In this document: positions 51,323 to 61,091 of the stretch, in pieces
Position numbering within the stretch: position 1 is the stretch's first letter
Layout: each line of letters starts with the position of its first letter
Assembly: GCA_963797185.1 (NCBI GenBank)
Contig: CAWCON010000001.1
Coordinates: 62,001-126,000, forward strand
From: CAWCON01 sp963797185
GTDB taxonomy: Bacteria; Patescibacteriota; Saccharimonadia; Saccharimonadales; UBA4665
Reading direction: 5' to 3'
DNA length: 64,000 nucleotides
Made by a program: the position numbers and the translations under genes
The notes under the pieces: generated by a model
The model's input: the letters and a program-made list of their open reading frames with translations, nothing else
The model's database searches: none
What the model was told of the DNA's origin: nothing

Positions 51323-54144
51323 TGATCAAGAAAAAACTATGGATAGCTGGTTTCGGCTCATTTTTTGGTCTCCTAGTATTGGCGGGAGTATTGCTGGCTT
51401 TTCATAGCACAGCTAAAGCTAGCTTCAATGCCAACGAAGTTGTTGATGACGTAGTCTTCAACAATATAAATACTATGAGTGCTGCCCAAATTGATAGCTT
51501 TCTCAATAGTTTTCCAGACAGTTGCCTTAGCTCGAACAATGGTTTTACAACCCCAGACCCAACGGGGTGGTCGGCCTCAGTCCAAACTAATAATGGCTAT
51601 ACTTTTGGCGGTAATGTTACCGCCGGTCAGGCGATTTTTGATGCGTCAAGAATTTATCATATTAATCCGGAAGTTCTTTTGGCTACAATGCAGAAAGAGC
51701 AAAGTATTGTTATTGGATCCGGGTCGCCTTCTAGCTTCTGTCATTACACTAACTTGTCTCCGGGTGATGCCTGCAATGCCGGTGTCTACGGGACGGTCGG
51801 CGGGTGTGTCTTTATTGGAATGAGCTATGCTTGTCCTGGCAGCTGTGATTATTCATATAACGGTTTTAGCTTGCAGCTTCTGGCATCATCTTGGTTGCTG
51901 CGGTTTGCCGAAGAGCGTGCAGAAGGCATAACCAGTGGCTATGCTGGCTACGATGCCGGAGATAGTAGCGTTGGCTATGGCGGTGCCCAAATCGATGTTC
52001 CATATACACTACCTGGCGGCAATACCGTAACGGTTGTTAATGGTGCAACGGCTGCTTTGTATTACTACACTCCATCATTTGCCGGTGGTGAGGAGTTTGA
52101 TACGATTTTTCAGAATTGGTTTGGGCCAACTACGATGACCGACTCATATTTTGCGGTCGTCTGTGATCCTAATGGCAGTAACGCCTGGTATCTGTTAACA
52201 GCAACCGGCAAATACTATATTACTGGCGCCGCTTACTCGGAGTGGGGTTTAAGTAATTTATACCCGGAGCCAGGTTGCGGTAACGCGGCCAATCAGGTCA
52301 GTCAAGCCTTCTTTGACTCGCTACCAACCGGGCCAAACCTAGGCAATCTTTTAAAGGACCAGTGGGGCAACTATTTCTTCATTGATAATGGGCAGGTTCA
52401 CTATGTTCGCGACTCTAGCTATCTTGCTTTATGGGGCCTCAATCCGAACGCAGCCGTCCAAAGCACAGGACTTGTTTATAGTATGTTGGGAGGCAACTGG
52501 GTAGGACGATTTATGGTTGATATTACTAATGGCAACACCTATCTCATGGATGGTGGCACCGCACACCTTATGTCGACAACCAATGGCATTTTCTATAATT
52601 GGGGTTATATCTCAGCACAGGTTACTGCGGTTACTGATACGTTTATTCAATCATTGCCCAATGGCGGTGCGCTAACGCAGAATATTTCAAATAGTGGGTC
52701 GGATTACGTAGTTGACTCAGGGAATGTTCTAAATTTCCCGAATGCTAACGTCCAGAATGCCTATGGCGCTCCAACTGAACTAGCGATTACATCGTCAACA
52801 ACCTTGTCATATTTGCCGCAAATCAGCGCTCAACAGTTTGTGATGGATACAACGACCGGTCGATGGTACATGCTTGAGGGTGGCAATACTCACTATATTC
52901 CTAATTTAGCTCTGGCTCAGGACTGGGGTTATCAACCTGGCCAAGCTTTGACACCGCTGAGCGATGGTTACATTAGTTTGCTTACCAGTAGTGGCACATT
53001 GGCCGATATGGTCCAAACACCGCTGAGCCAACAGTGGGTACTTGATGGCCAAAAGCATCTTATCCCTTCGGCCACGGTAGCAAACGCCTGGATTGCCTCA
53101 GGTGCAACACTACCAACCTACAGTGCCGATAGTCTTAATCTACTTTGGCAAGGATCCAACCTTACCACGCTTCTCATTCCGGCCGGCTCGCCCTTTGTCT
53201 ATACCATGGATAACGGGAGTAAGCGTTATCTTGCTAATAATCAGGATGTTGATGCCTACGCCGGTAGTTCGACACCGATTGTTTCCTTAAGTCCGAATCT
53301 CGTCAACCAAATACCTGAAATCAGTCCAGCAACTTATATAGTTGAGAACTCCAGCAACTATTATCTATTAATGTATGCCACGCTCTACCCAATTAAAACC
53401 GCCTATGATTCAGCCTGGGACACAAACACTGCTACTCAAATTTCTAACAGTACCCTTGCTCGCTATACCGTGTCGTCTCAACAGCTTGGCCCGTATCTGC
53501 AAATTAACGGGGCCTATTACATAATGAATAACTTGCAACTCGTTCCTGTTATCCAGCATCTCGACGCCTATGGTATTACTTCCAGCAACTCGGTAACCTT
53601 GCCGGAGGGTTATTGGCCAGTAGTGCAAGATGCATCGTATCTTGTGAGCCCCACCGGAAGCTCATCAATGTATCTTATAACTGGTGGTCAAAAAATTGCC
53701 TTCTCTAACTTTGCACAAGAAGCAAACTACGGCTACGTTAGTGACGGGGTACCCGTCACAACCCTTGACCCTTCGATCATATCCGGCATAACAACATCGT
53801 CAAGCCCCCCTTCGATGTTGATCAATACGACAAATGCTGGCGTAAAGATACTGAGCTTTGGCTATGCCCTAGGTTTCCCAGACGGCAACACACTGCTTAA
53901 TTACACCAGCACGACAAATCCAATACTCACCGTCTCTCCATCTGTCTATAATCAATTTGTGCTTCGTCGCTCAACATCTGTGCTGCTCAGAGATGATTCC
54001 GGGAATATTTATCTCATACAGAACGGAAGTAAAGATCTGATTCAAAACCAGAGTTTACTTAACACTACCTATGCCGGTATCCCGATTACCTATCTTGAGG
54101 GTACAGCCATAGTTTCAATCCCATCCGGCAGTCCGATTACATAG
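51322..54144 (+). CDS. Large secreted surface protein with lysozyme-like head and repeats
   Basis: A 940-aa exported protein. Signal peptide about 1-33. Residues about 35-265 resemble the N-terminal domain of actinobacterial secreted proteins annotated as hemagglutinin: VVDDVVFNNINTMSAAQIDS, INPEVLLATMQKEQS with E126 in the place of a transglycosylase Glu, and several Cys. The rest holds about ten degenerate repeats of about 60 residues with a core like YLMDGGTAHLM, WYMLEGGNTHYI, QWVLDGQKHLI, IYLIQNGSKDLI, often ending in WGY. No LPxTG or transmembrane tail is seen. The repeats suggest sugar or wall binding. It could serve host-cell attachment in an episymbiont, which is inference. Confidence 0.75.
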   Translation: MIKKKLWIAGFGSFFGLLVLAGVLLAFHSTAKASFNANEVVDDVVFNNINTMSAAQIDSFLNSFPDSCLSSNNGFTTPDPTGWSASVQTNNGYTFGGNVTAGQAIFDASRIYHINPEVLLATMQKEQSIVIGSGSPSSFCHYTNLSPGDACNAGVYGTVGGCVFIGMSYACPGSCDYSYNGFSLQLLASSWLLRFAEERAEGITSGYAGYDAGDSSVGYGGAQIDVPYTLPGGNTVTVVNGATAALYYYTPSFAGGEEFDTIFQNWFGPTTMTDSYFAVVCDPNGSNAWYLLTATGKYYITGAAYSEWGLSNLYPEPGCGNAANQVSQAFFDSLPTGPNLGNLLKDQWGNYFFIDNGQVHYVRDSSYLALWGLNPNAAVQSTGLVYSMLGGNWVGRFMVDITNGNTYLMDGGTAHLMSTTNGIFYNWGYISAQVTAVTDTFIQSLPNGGALTQNISNSGSDYVVDSGNVLNFPNANVQNAYGAPTELAITSSTTLSYLPQISAQQFVMDTTTGRWYMLEGGNTHYIPNLALAQDWGYQPGQALTPLSDGYISLLTSSGTLADMVQTPLSQQWVLDGQKHLIPSATVANAWIASGATLPTYSADSLNLLWQGSNLTTLLIPAGSPFVYTMDNGSKRYLANNQDVDAYAGSSTPIVSLSPNLVNQIPEISPATYIVENSSNYYLLMYATLYPIKTAYDSAWDTNTATQISNSTLARYTVSSQQLGPYLQINGAYYIMNNLQLVPVIQHLDAYGITSSNSVTLPEGYWPVVQDASYLVSPTGSSSMYLITGGQKIAFSNFAQEANYGYVSDGVPVTTLDPSIISGITTSSSPPSMLINTTNAGVKILSFGYALGFPDGNTLLNYTSTTNPILTVSPSVYNQFVLRRSTSVLLRDDSGNIYLIQNGSKDLIQNQSLLNTTYAGIPITYLEGTAIVSIPSGSPIT

Positions 54145-54184
54145 GAGAACAGTAAAGTTGATTCGCTGCTCGTAAGAAAACTAT

Positions 54185-55770
54185 CTACTTTTCTTCGTGA
54201 TATTCTTTTTCGACGTTGACGTCCCAAATATTGTCTTTATCTTTACGACCCTCAATAATGTTCTCGACAGCTGTCATAGCGGTTAACATTGAGTGGTCCT
54301 GATTGTTGTAACGGTGCATACCATTGCGCCCAACCAGAAAAAGATTGCTGAATTTATCGGTGAACTTACGGATCTCGTCAAATCGGCTGTAAGTACCAAA
54401 GTAGGCTGGATAAGTCTTCTTGATTCGAATAACGGTGCTATCGAGGACATCGGCTTTATCGATAATGCCGATTTTGCTTAGCTCATCAATTCCCATTGTT
54501 GCCATATCCTTGTCAGCTTTTTCCCATAACTCATCACCCTCGCTCACAAAGTATTCCATACCAATCCAAACATTCTTTGAATCTTTGACGAGGTAAGGGC
54601 TCCAGTTATTGAAAATCTGTAAACGACCAACCTTAACGTCCGGTTCCTGAATATAAATCCAGTTATCGGGGATGACATTATTTTTCGTCTTACGTTCAGT
54701 ATTATTGCTAATCTTTAACTTTTTCATTAGTAGTCCGACAGTAATGAAATCGCGGTACGGTAACCCATTGGCGACTTCACGTACATTTTTAGGAACAGTT
54801 ACACCGTCAATAGCTCCAACTAATTCTTTAACGGGCATTGTTGAAAAGAAATAATCACCGGTAATCTTTCTTGATTTCCCGGTTTTTGTATCAAGTACAG
54901 TTACGCCAGTGATCTCGTTGCCAGAAGCGTGCAGTTTGGTGATAACGGTATTCTTAGTAACAGTACCACCCATTTTTTCGACGATTTTTGTAACTGTTTC
55001 CCACATTTGTCCTGGCCCTAATTTCGGATAAAGAAAATATTCAATCAAACTCGTCTCAGTATTCTTCTGGTTAATATCTTTTGCCGGCTTCTTCACAATC
55101 TGCTTAAGAGCATGGGTAATGGCTTTGGTGACCGATAGCCCTTTGACTCGCTGTGCCCCCAGTCAGGAGCAATCTCTTTACATGGCACACCCCAAACCTT
55201 CTCGGTGTAATCACGGAAAAAAGTATTATATAGTTCACGGCCAAAGCGGTTAACATAGAATTCTTCCAATGAGGTCTCTTTGAGCGGAAACAATCGGGCC
55301 TTTGTGTAGCTTAAGCCAATCTTAGCCATTCGAGGTAAGCCGAGATTCTTAATTGTCGTTGGTTCCAAGGTAACTGGGTAATTAAAGAAACGTTGCAAAT
55401 AATAAATGCGGCTTAGTCGACTTCTGATCAACATTACTTCGTCAGTTTTGTTGGGGTCAACACCTGCAGAACTGCCCTTAATATCACGTGATTTCCCTTG
55501 GTATTTAATAGTCAATGCAGCGTCTTTTGTCTTCTCGAGCGGTAGGATATTATTCCACCATTCCATGACTCGATCTGACTTCGAGAAAAAGCGATGGCCA
55601 CCAATATCGATACGATTTCCTTTATAGTTAACCGTTTTTGATATGCCGCCGATATCGTTTGAAGCTTCGAACACGAGAGGTTTTACGTCGGTCTTATGCA
55701 GCAACTCGTAAGCTGCTGTTAAACCCGCCGGCCCTGCTCCAATAATGATAGCTGTCTTCTGTTTTGCCAT
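54185..55770 (-). pseudogene. FAD-dependent oxidoreductase split by a one-base frameshift
   Basis: The N-terminal half starts at ATG 55770 (MAKQKTAIIIGAGPAGLTAA, the FAD-binding GxGxxG). It includes GGHRFFSKSDRVMEWWNNIL and KVWGVPCKEIAPDWG. It then runs out of frame. The rest continues in the next frame (QRVKGLSVTKAITHALKQIV) to the stop at 54185. The break is in a run of five C (55156-55160, G on the coding strand); one extra base would restore a protein of about 528 aa. The family is protoporphyrinogen-oxidase or UDP-galactopyranose-mutase-like amine oxidases common in glycan clusters. It may be a real mutation, slippage or an assembly error. Confidence 0.82.
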
Positions 55771-55774
55771 ATAA

Positions 55775-56191
55775 TCAATCGAATAAATATTTTTTACGAA
55801 CAGCAAAGTTCCAAAAGTAGACAATGATTGTCGCAATTGCTTTGCTTAAAACATAGTATAGCCCGAACCCGCTAGTAAGAACATATAAAATTAAATCAGT
55901 CATGCCAAGACCAACGAGGCCGATGATAGCAAATATACCAAACTCGGTACTTCGTTTAGCAACTCTCGAGTTGTTAAACACCCATAGGATACTCAGAACA
56001 TAATTAACCAACAATCCGCCAATGAATGAGAATGAAGCCGCTACTAGGTAGTTCATGTGAGCGTATTGTTTTAACGCAACTAGCCCACCAAAGTCAACCG
56101 CTAGTGCCACGGTTGACACAAAACCGTAGCGCATAAACTGTATGTAATTATTGCGAGTTTTATTGAGAAAAACCCGTTTCAGCCTATCCAT
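55775..56191 (-). CDS. GtrA family membrane protein
   Basis: A 138-aa protein with four helices. The core is IQFMRYGFVSTVALAVDFGG, and it ends with YFWNFAVRKKYLF, both typical of GtrA, which in phage and cell-envelope systems is thought to flip polyprenyl-phosphate sugars. It is just upstream of the FAD oxidoreductase (stop to start 4 bases). A GT2 gene of GtrB type lies at 60036-60983 and may be its partner. Confidence 0.88.
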   Translation of the reverse strand: MDRLKRVFLNKTRNNYIQFMRYGFVSTVALAVDFGGLVALKQYAHMNYLVAASFSFIGGLLVNYVLSILWVFNNSRVAKRSTEFGIFAIIGLVGLGMTDLILYVLTSGFGLYYVLSKAIATIIVYFWNFAVRKKYLFD

Positions 56192-56274
56192 TACCGATAA
56201 CTATATCAATCTGGTTGGTTAATTGCTAGCGTATGTTGCCTAAGTATGGTCGCGGTAACCTGAGAAACGTGCAT

Positions 56275-57390
56275 CTACCCACCAACATAACCACCAGCGT
56301 ACTGCAGCATAAAATAGCTCCAAAGCGCTACAAATATTGCGATGACTGCAGTATAGGCGATACTGGATTTTTTAAAACGCTCATAAAGCATAATCTGGAC
56401 TGGAAACGCCATAAGTACATAGCGATTAAAGCCGCCAAACTGTCCGCCTATAAAAGGTATGCATAAATAGAAAAAACTGTAGAGTGCAAAGCTTTTCCGT
56501 CGGTTTCGCCAATACAGTATAGACAGGATGAGTAAGATGATCGCGGCCAAATTAAAAATATTTAAGGTTGTTAATAAGTGGTTTGCGTAGCCGTTCCGCA
56601 ACCAACCATGAGCTCGTTGAGCTGTAATGAATGCAAAAGGATTTTTAAAACGAATAGCCAAGTAGGCCATGTAGGACAAAATACCGCCAGCACCGATGAG
56701 TAGGCTAACAAGTATTTTTGATAACTTCTCACGTTGCTCAAATAACAACATTGGTATAAGTACTAGCAGGAACAAACCATTAACGTGAGTTGCGGTTGCC
56801 AACATCGTAAGGAGCGCAGCCGGTAAGTATCGTTTCTGTAAGGCGTAGAAAATTGCTCCCAGTGCCAGCATTGCAAATAAACTCTCGGTGTATGTTGCTA
56901 ACAGAAAGACTCCAGTCGGGAAAAGTACGAATAGTAAAACTCCCCGTAGTGCTTCGCGATTATCTTGGCCGTTCGATAGTTGTTTGATAATTTTCAGATA
57001 AAAATAAATCGCCCCTATAAATGCTACCCACGATACAAGAAGTGCACTATACAGTCGCGAGTGAAGCACCCAGTTAATGGCTCGTACAACTATCGGATAG
57101 AGGGGAAAGAAGTTGGTCTGAGATGCGGAAGTATAACCTGTAGCAACTATTTGCAAATAATCTGGGCCGTCCCAGTTTGACATGAAGTTAAGGCCCGTCT
57201 GTCCCTCCGCTCTGTAATGGACAATAGGGTTGGTATTAAGGGGTACAACCTTATTATTCTCCCATCCCAAAAAAACTCCGAAGATAATCACAATAAAGGC
57301 AACCAAAATAGATAACAACAGATCTTTCTTGACTATTGTTGCAATGAATTTTGAGAACTGTCTCTGTAAGGACTGTGTTGCTGCTGCCAT
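56275..57390 (-). CDS. GT-C mannosyltransferase-like protein (PIG-V type)
   Basis: A 371-aa membrane protein with about nine helices. The loop after helix 1 has SNWDGPDYLQIVATGYTSAS and the following NFFPLYPIVVR, which match the WDG...Y and FPLYP motifs of PIG-V-like mannosyltransferases. Such enzymes use polyprenyl-phosphate sugar donors. It starts at ATG 57390 with GGGGGT upstream. It precedes the GtrA gene on the same strand. Confidence 0.75.
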   Translation of the reverse strand: MAAATQSLQRQFSKFIATIVKKDLLLSILVAFIVIIFGVFLGWENNKVVPLNTNPIVHYRAEGQTGLNFMSNWDGPDYLQIVATGYTSASQTNFFPLYPIVVRAINWVLHSRLYSALLVSWVAFIGAIYFYLKIIKQLSNGQDNREALRGVLLFVLFPTGVFLLATYTESLFAMLALGAIFYALQKRYLPAALLTMLATATHVNGLFLLVLIPMLLFEQREKLSKILVSLLIGAGGILSYMAYLAIRFKNPFAFITAQRAHGWLRNGYANHLLTTLNIFNLAAIILLILSILYWRNRRKSFALYSFFYLCIPFIGGQFGGFNRYVLMAFPVQIMLYERFKKSSIAYTAVIAIFVALWSYFMLQYAGGYVGG

Positions 57391-57491
57391 GCTTTACGAC
57401 CCCCATCCTACACCTGTGCGCAAAGTGAATCTAGCTGCAGATAAACAATCGTTCAGTTGAACTTCAGACAAAGTAATGACTCTATCGGATG

Positions 57492-58406
57492 TTAAACTTG
57501 TCCGGTGTCGATGTCTTTGGTGGATGTCATTGGCGCCTGCTTGAGGCCAAGAGTTGCTTTGGCATGAAAGCCAAGAGTCAGCAAGAAAAGAATGCCAAGA
57601 AATACGATAAATACACCACGATCAATGACGTTGGCGGCTACAATATTCGTACTGCTAATATGATGCAATCGTTCACTGAAGACTAGAAAGGACTCTCTAA
57701 TGCCGATAGCTCCTGGTGTTAGCGCCACAAACAAAGCAAAATTGGCTGCGCCGGTATAAGTCATAACTTGTCCTAGTGTCACGTGATGGCTAACGGCATG
57801 TAGTTCAACCGCATAAATCGTTACCTGCACCGCTGCCTGTAGAGCCGTCGCCAAGAGTAAGAACAGAAGGTTTATCGGACGAATATCAAGCTTGTTGGTC
57901 CGGGCTTTGGAACGACGGATATAGAGCGCAATAACGAGACTGCTGACGCTGCCGATAAGCACAACAGCTAACAATGTCCACCACCAACGCTGAGAGCCGG
58001 CGAGTAAGAGTAGGCAACTGACAACAGCGTAACAACCATAGTAAAGTAAGGTGGCGACAATATAATTTCGCACGAGTAAACGGTGTCGTCTCTTAAGATA
58101 TAATCCGCGGACCACCGGACCGCCTTGTCCGGGTACAAAAAAGTTTACCAATGTGGAGTAGGCATTCAGCAAAAAATTTTCTTTACCGGAAAGCGACTTG
58201 CGACAAATACGTAGACTGGCTAGCAAAATTAGCGTTAGCCCACCGAACCATAATCCGTAGAGAAGCAAAAGCCATATGATTGTTGACGGCGAGGTGTGTT
58301 TGAGTTGCGAGAGTATGCTGCGATGCTTGGACAAGTAGTAGCCGAAAACAACTGCTGTGAGCAGAACAAGAACAATACTTACTGTAATTCGCAATCGTTT
58401 CTTCAT
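57492..58406 (-). CDS. Flippase-like / lysylphosphatidylglycerol synthase TM family protein
   Basis: A 304-aa protein with about eight helices of the LPG_synthase_TM (YbhN, UPF0104) family. Motifs are VNFFVPGQGGPVVRGLYLKR and the late ALTPGAIGIRESFLVF. It lacks the soluble synthase domain of MprF. Family members are proposed lipid flippases or glycan-lipid transporters. It is divergent from the GT-C gene at 58511. Confidence 0.82.
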   Translation of the reverse strand: MKKRLRITVSIVLVLLTAVVFGYYLSKHRSILSQLKHTSPSTIIWLLLLYGLWFGGLTLILLASLRICRKSLSGKENFLLNAYSTLVNFFVPGQGGPVVRGLYLKRRHRLLVRNYIVATLLYYGCYAVVSCLLLLAGSQRWWWTLLAVVLIGSVSSLVIALYIRRSKARTNKLDIRPINLLFLLLATALQAAVQVTIYAVELHAVSHHVTLGQVMTYTGAANFALFVALTPGAIGIRESFLVFSERLHHISSTNIVAANVIDRGVFIVFLGILFLLTLGFHAKATLGLKQAPMTSTKDIDTGQV

Positions 58407-58510
58407 GGTCCTTGGTACAAATCATACACCTTAACAGCTCAATCAAAAGCCGAAGAATGCCAGTTGTTCAGTTTAGATTCAGCCACAGTTGTATAATAGA
58501 TGCTATATAC

Positions 58511-60043
58511 ATGAGAAGTTTCTTGAACCGAATCGTTGCCATACTGAGTTCAAAGCATTTCTTTAGGGCAATCCTGGGATTTTTTATCTTTGAGTCGGTT
58601 TGGATTGCACTGTCAGCAGTTTACCCGATGGCATTTGATGAAGACTTTCATTTTGGCTTAATTAAAGTTTACTCACATTACTGGCTGCCATTCTTAAGCA
58701 ATCAGCCCCCCAATGCTAATGCCTACGGAGCAGTCGCTCGTGATTCGTCATATCTTTATCATTATTTGATGAGTTTTCCGTATCGGATTATCGCGCTGTT
58801 TGTTCATGGCCAAACCGGTCAGGTTATCCTGCTGCGTTTTATAAATATAGGTTTCTTTGCTACTGGACTTGTTCTCTTCCGTCGAGTGCTGCTTCGCGTT
58901 AAAATCTCTCGAACACTTACCAACCTCAGTCTCTTACTGTTCATATTAATACCAATTGTTCCGCAACTGGCGGCACACATTAACTATGATAACCTGCTGA
59001 TCCCATTAATAGCTTGGGCCTGCTTGCTAACCTTCCGGGCTATTGATGAAATTAGGCGACGGAGTCCCTCACTCCGAACACTACTGATGCTCGGTAGCGT
59101 TTGTGTTTTTGCAACGCTGGTTCAGTATGCCTTTCTACCGGTCTTTTTGGGCGTTGTGTTATTCCTGATTTTTATTACTTATCGTACATACAAGGGCAGG
59201 CTGAAGCTGCTTCGAACAGGATTACTACATAGTTGGCGTGGGCAGTCACTCGTTGCCAAGATATTTCTGGTCAGCCTGTTGGTAGTAGGTGTTGGTATGT
59301 TTGCTCAACGCGACGGCGTTAATCTAGTGGAGTACCATACCTTTACTCCGGACTGCAGTACTGTATTGTCTGTTAAGCAGTGTAGTGCCTATGGACCGTG
59401 GGACAGGAACTACGTTACCCATAAAGCAGTAGAGGCAAAGGGGGGAACAATTACTTATTTCAACCCGATTGAGTATCTAGCAGTTTGGTCATATTGGTTG
59501 TGGTACCGTTTATTCTTTGCCGTTAATGGCCCGGCAAGTGGCTACACGAATTATCCGCCGCTTCCACTGCCAAGTGCTGCTGCTGCCCTTATAGCTATCA
59601 TTGGTATTGTCGCTGTGTTTAAGTGGCGTCGGCGCATCTTTCAGGGGAATGCCTACCTTGCCTTTATTTTTCTGGTTTGTGTACTGTATCTAGCAGCGTT
59701 GTGGGTTGACGGCTATTCGCAATACCACTATACAAACGAGCTGGTATTTATGAATGGTCGTTACCTATTGCCGATTCTGTTGTTGATGGCTGCAATTGTT
59801 GGCCGCGCATTTAGTGTGGCTCTGCGCAATATGCCTTCACGCAAAAGCATACTCGCAGTTGTAGCGCTGGCATTCTTTCTGCAGGGCGGCGGTGTACTGA
59901 CGTTTATTAGTCGGAGTGATGCCAGCTGGGACTGGCCCAATAGCGTAGTGGTAAAAGTTAATAATGCTGCGCGGTCAATCACTCGCCCTGTGATCATTAA
60001 AGGCAGTAAAACCTACAACACGAAAGTCTGGATTTTTAATTAG
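58511..60043 (+). CDS. GT-C type membrane glycosyltransferase, putative
   Basis: A 510-aa protein from ATG 58511 (MRSFLNRIVAILSSKHFFRA), with TATAAT (58492-58497) 13 bases upstream; the open frame back to 58412 would start before the promoter. About ten helices. The first loop has VYPMAFDEDFHFGLIKVYSH, an acidic DED-H motif like that of DUF2142 and GT39-type enzymes. A loop near residue 300 has paired Cys (FTPDCSTVLSVKQCSAYGPW). Donor probably a polyprenyl-phosphate sugar. It overlaps the convergent GT2 gene by 8 bases. Confidence 0.65.
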   Translation: MRSFLNRIVAILSSKHFFRAILGFFIFESVWIALSAVYPMAFDEDFHFGLIKVYSHYWLPFLSNQPPNANAYGAVARDSSYLYHYLMSFPYRIIALFVHGQTGQVILLRFINIGFFATGLVLFRRVLLRVKISRTLTNLSLLLFILIPIVPQLAAHINYDNLLIPLIAWACLLTFRAIDEIRRRSPSLRTLLMLGSVCVFATLVQYAFLPVFLGVVLFLIFITYRTYKGRLKLLRTGLLHSWRGQSLVAKIFLVSLLVVGVGMFAQRDGVNLVEYHTFTPDCSTVLSVKQCSAYGPWDRNYVTHKAVEAKGGTITYFNPIEYLAVWSYWLWYRLFFAVNGPASGYTNYPPLPLPSAAAALIAIIGIVAVFKWRRRIFQGNAYLAFIFLVCVLYLAALWVDGYSQYHYTNELVFMNGRYLLPILLLMAAIVGRAFSVALRNMPSRKSILAVVALAFFLQGGGVLTFISRSDASWDWPNSVVVKVNNAARSITRPVIIKGSKTYNTKVWIFN

Positions 60044-60983
60044 GACGGTTGTGGCGCAATTCGTCAAGAATGTCTTCCAGTAACGATCTGTTAATGCGAA
60101 TGAGGTCAGCAATAATACTGAGCGTGAATGATATAAATGAGGCAACCAACAAGACGGAGCCGATAATTAGTGACTGTAAATGATGCGCTCCGAAGGGGGA
60201 GCGTATGGTCAAGTACAGCCAGAGAAAGTGTAGGAAGGGTATCAGACCGAGCGCCAGCAAAATAAAGCCGAGTGATAAGAACAGGGTGTAGGGCTTATAC
60301 ATAATGAAGGCTCGTACGATTGTTACACTTGATCGACGAACATGTTGCCACGATGACTTAAATTGACGGGATTCACGCAGTTTAGGATTAGTCTTGATTG
60401 GCACGACCGCAATAGCTTGGTGCTTATGTGAAGCCTGGATAGTTGTCTCGGTTGCCCAACTGTAGTCAGCAACTGGATTAAGTTGCATGGCTGCTTCTCT
60501 TGAGTAAGCCCGAAAGCCGCTGACCGCATCAGGAATATTTGTACCGGCGGCAATGTTAAGAACTTGAGTCCCGAATCTTTGCCAGAATTTTTTTGATGGC
60601 GAAAAGTGTTTAATGGTTTGTGTTTGCCGATCAGCAATCACAGTGTCTGCTGCACCATCGAGGATTGGTTTAATGAGGTCGGGAATTTGCTCCTGACGAT
60701 ACTGGTTGTCCCCATCGGTAATGACAATAATGTCGGCGCCGAGCTTTAGAGATTCTTTTAGGCCGTCGCGGAATGACTTACTTAATCCTTGGTTTACTTT
60801 GTGATGCACAAAATGCTGTACACCCATTTTTTTAGCAATCGCTACGGTTCTGTCTGTTGACCCATCATCAATTATTAGAACTTCAATTTGATCAATGCCT
60901 TTTATTTTTTTGGGTATGGTTTCAAGAACCAGAGGCAACGTTGGCTCCTCGTTCAGACAGGGGATCATTACAATAAGTTTCAT
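60036..60983 (-). CDS. GtrB/DPM1-like glycosyltransferase with membrane tail
   Basis: A 315-aa GT2. N-terminal domain: LIVMIPCLNEEPTLPLVLET, VLIIDDGSTDRTVAIAK, QGLSKSFRDGLKESL, VITDGDNQYRQEQI and the GFRAYSREAA loop. Two helices follow (about residues 225-247 and 262-285), as in GtrB enzymes that make polyprenyl-phosphate sugars. It starts behind AAAGGAA. It could provide donors for the GT-C proteins in the region and for GtrA. Confidence 0.88.
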   Translation of the reverse strand: MKLIVMIPCLNEEPTLPLVLETIPKKIKGIDQIEVLIIDDGSTDRTVAIAKKMGVQHFVHHKVNQGLSKSFRDGLKESLKLGADIIVITDGDNQYRQEQIPDLIKPILDGAADTVIADRQTQTIKHFSPSKKFWQRFGTQVLNIAAGTNIPDAVSGFRAYSREAAMQLNPVADYSWATETTIQASHKHQAIAVVPIKTNPKLRESRQFKSSWQHVRRSSVTIVRAFIMYKPYTLFLSLGFILLALGLIPFLHFLWLYLTIRSPFGAHHLQSLIIGSVLLVASFISFTLSIIADLIRINRSLLEDILDELRHNRPN

Positions 60984-61091
60984 AGCCGAATTCCTTTAAT
61001 GGAACTTATTATACCGAACCAATGGCAAGAATAGGAAATATGTTGTTAAGTATCTTTCAGCAAATATTGGGCCCAGAAAAGAGCCAGAGCT

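Noticed and set aside
54185..55836. Two separate oxidoreductase genes
   Set aside because: The second half has no start signal of its own, and adding one base in the C run gives a continuous family-like protein.
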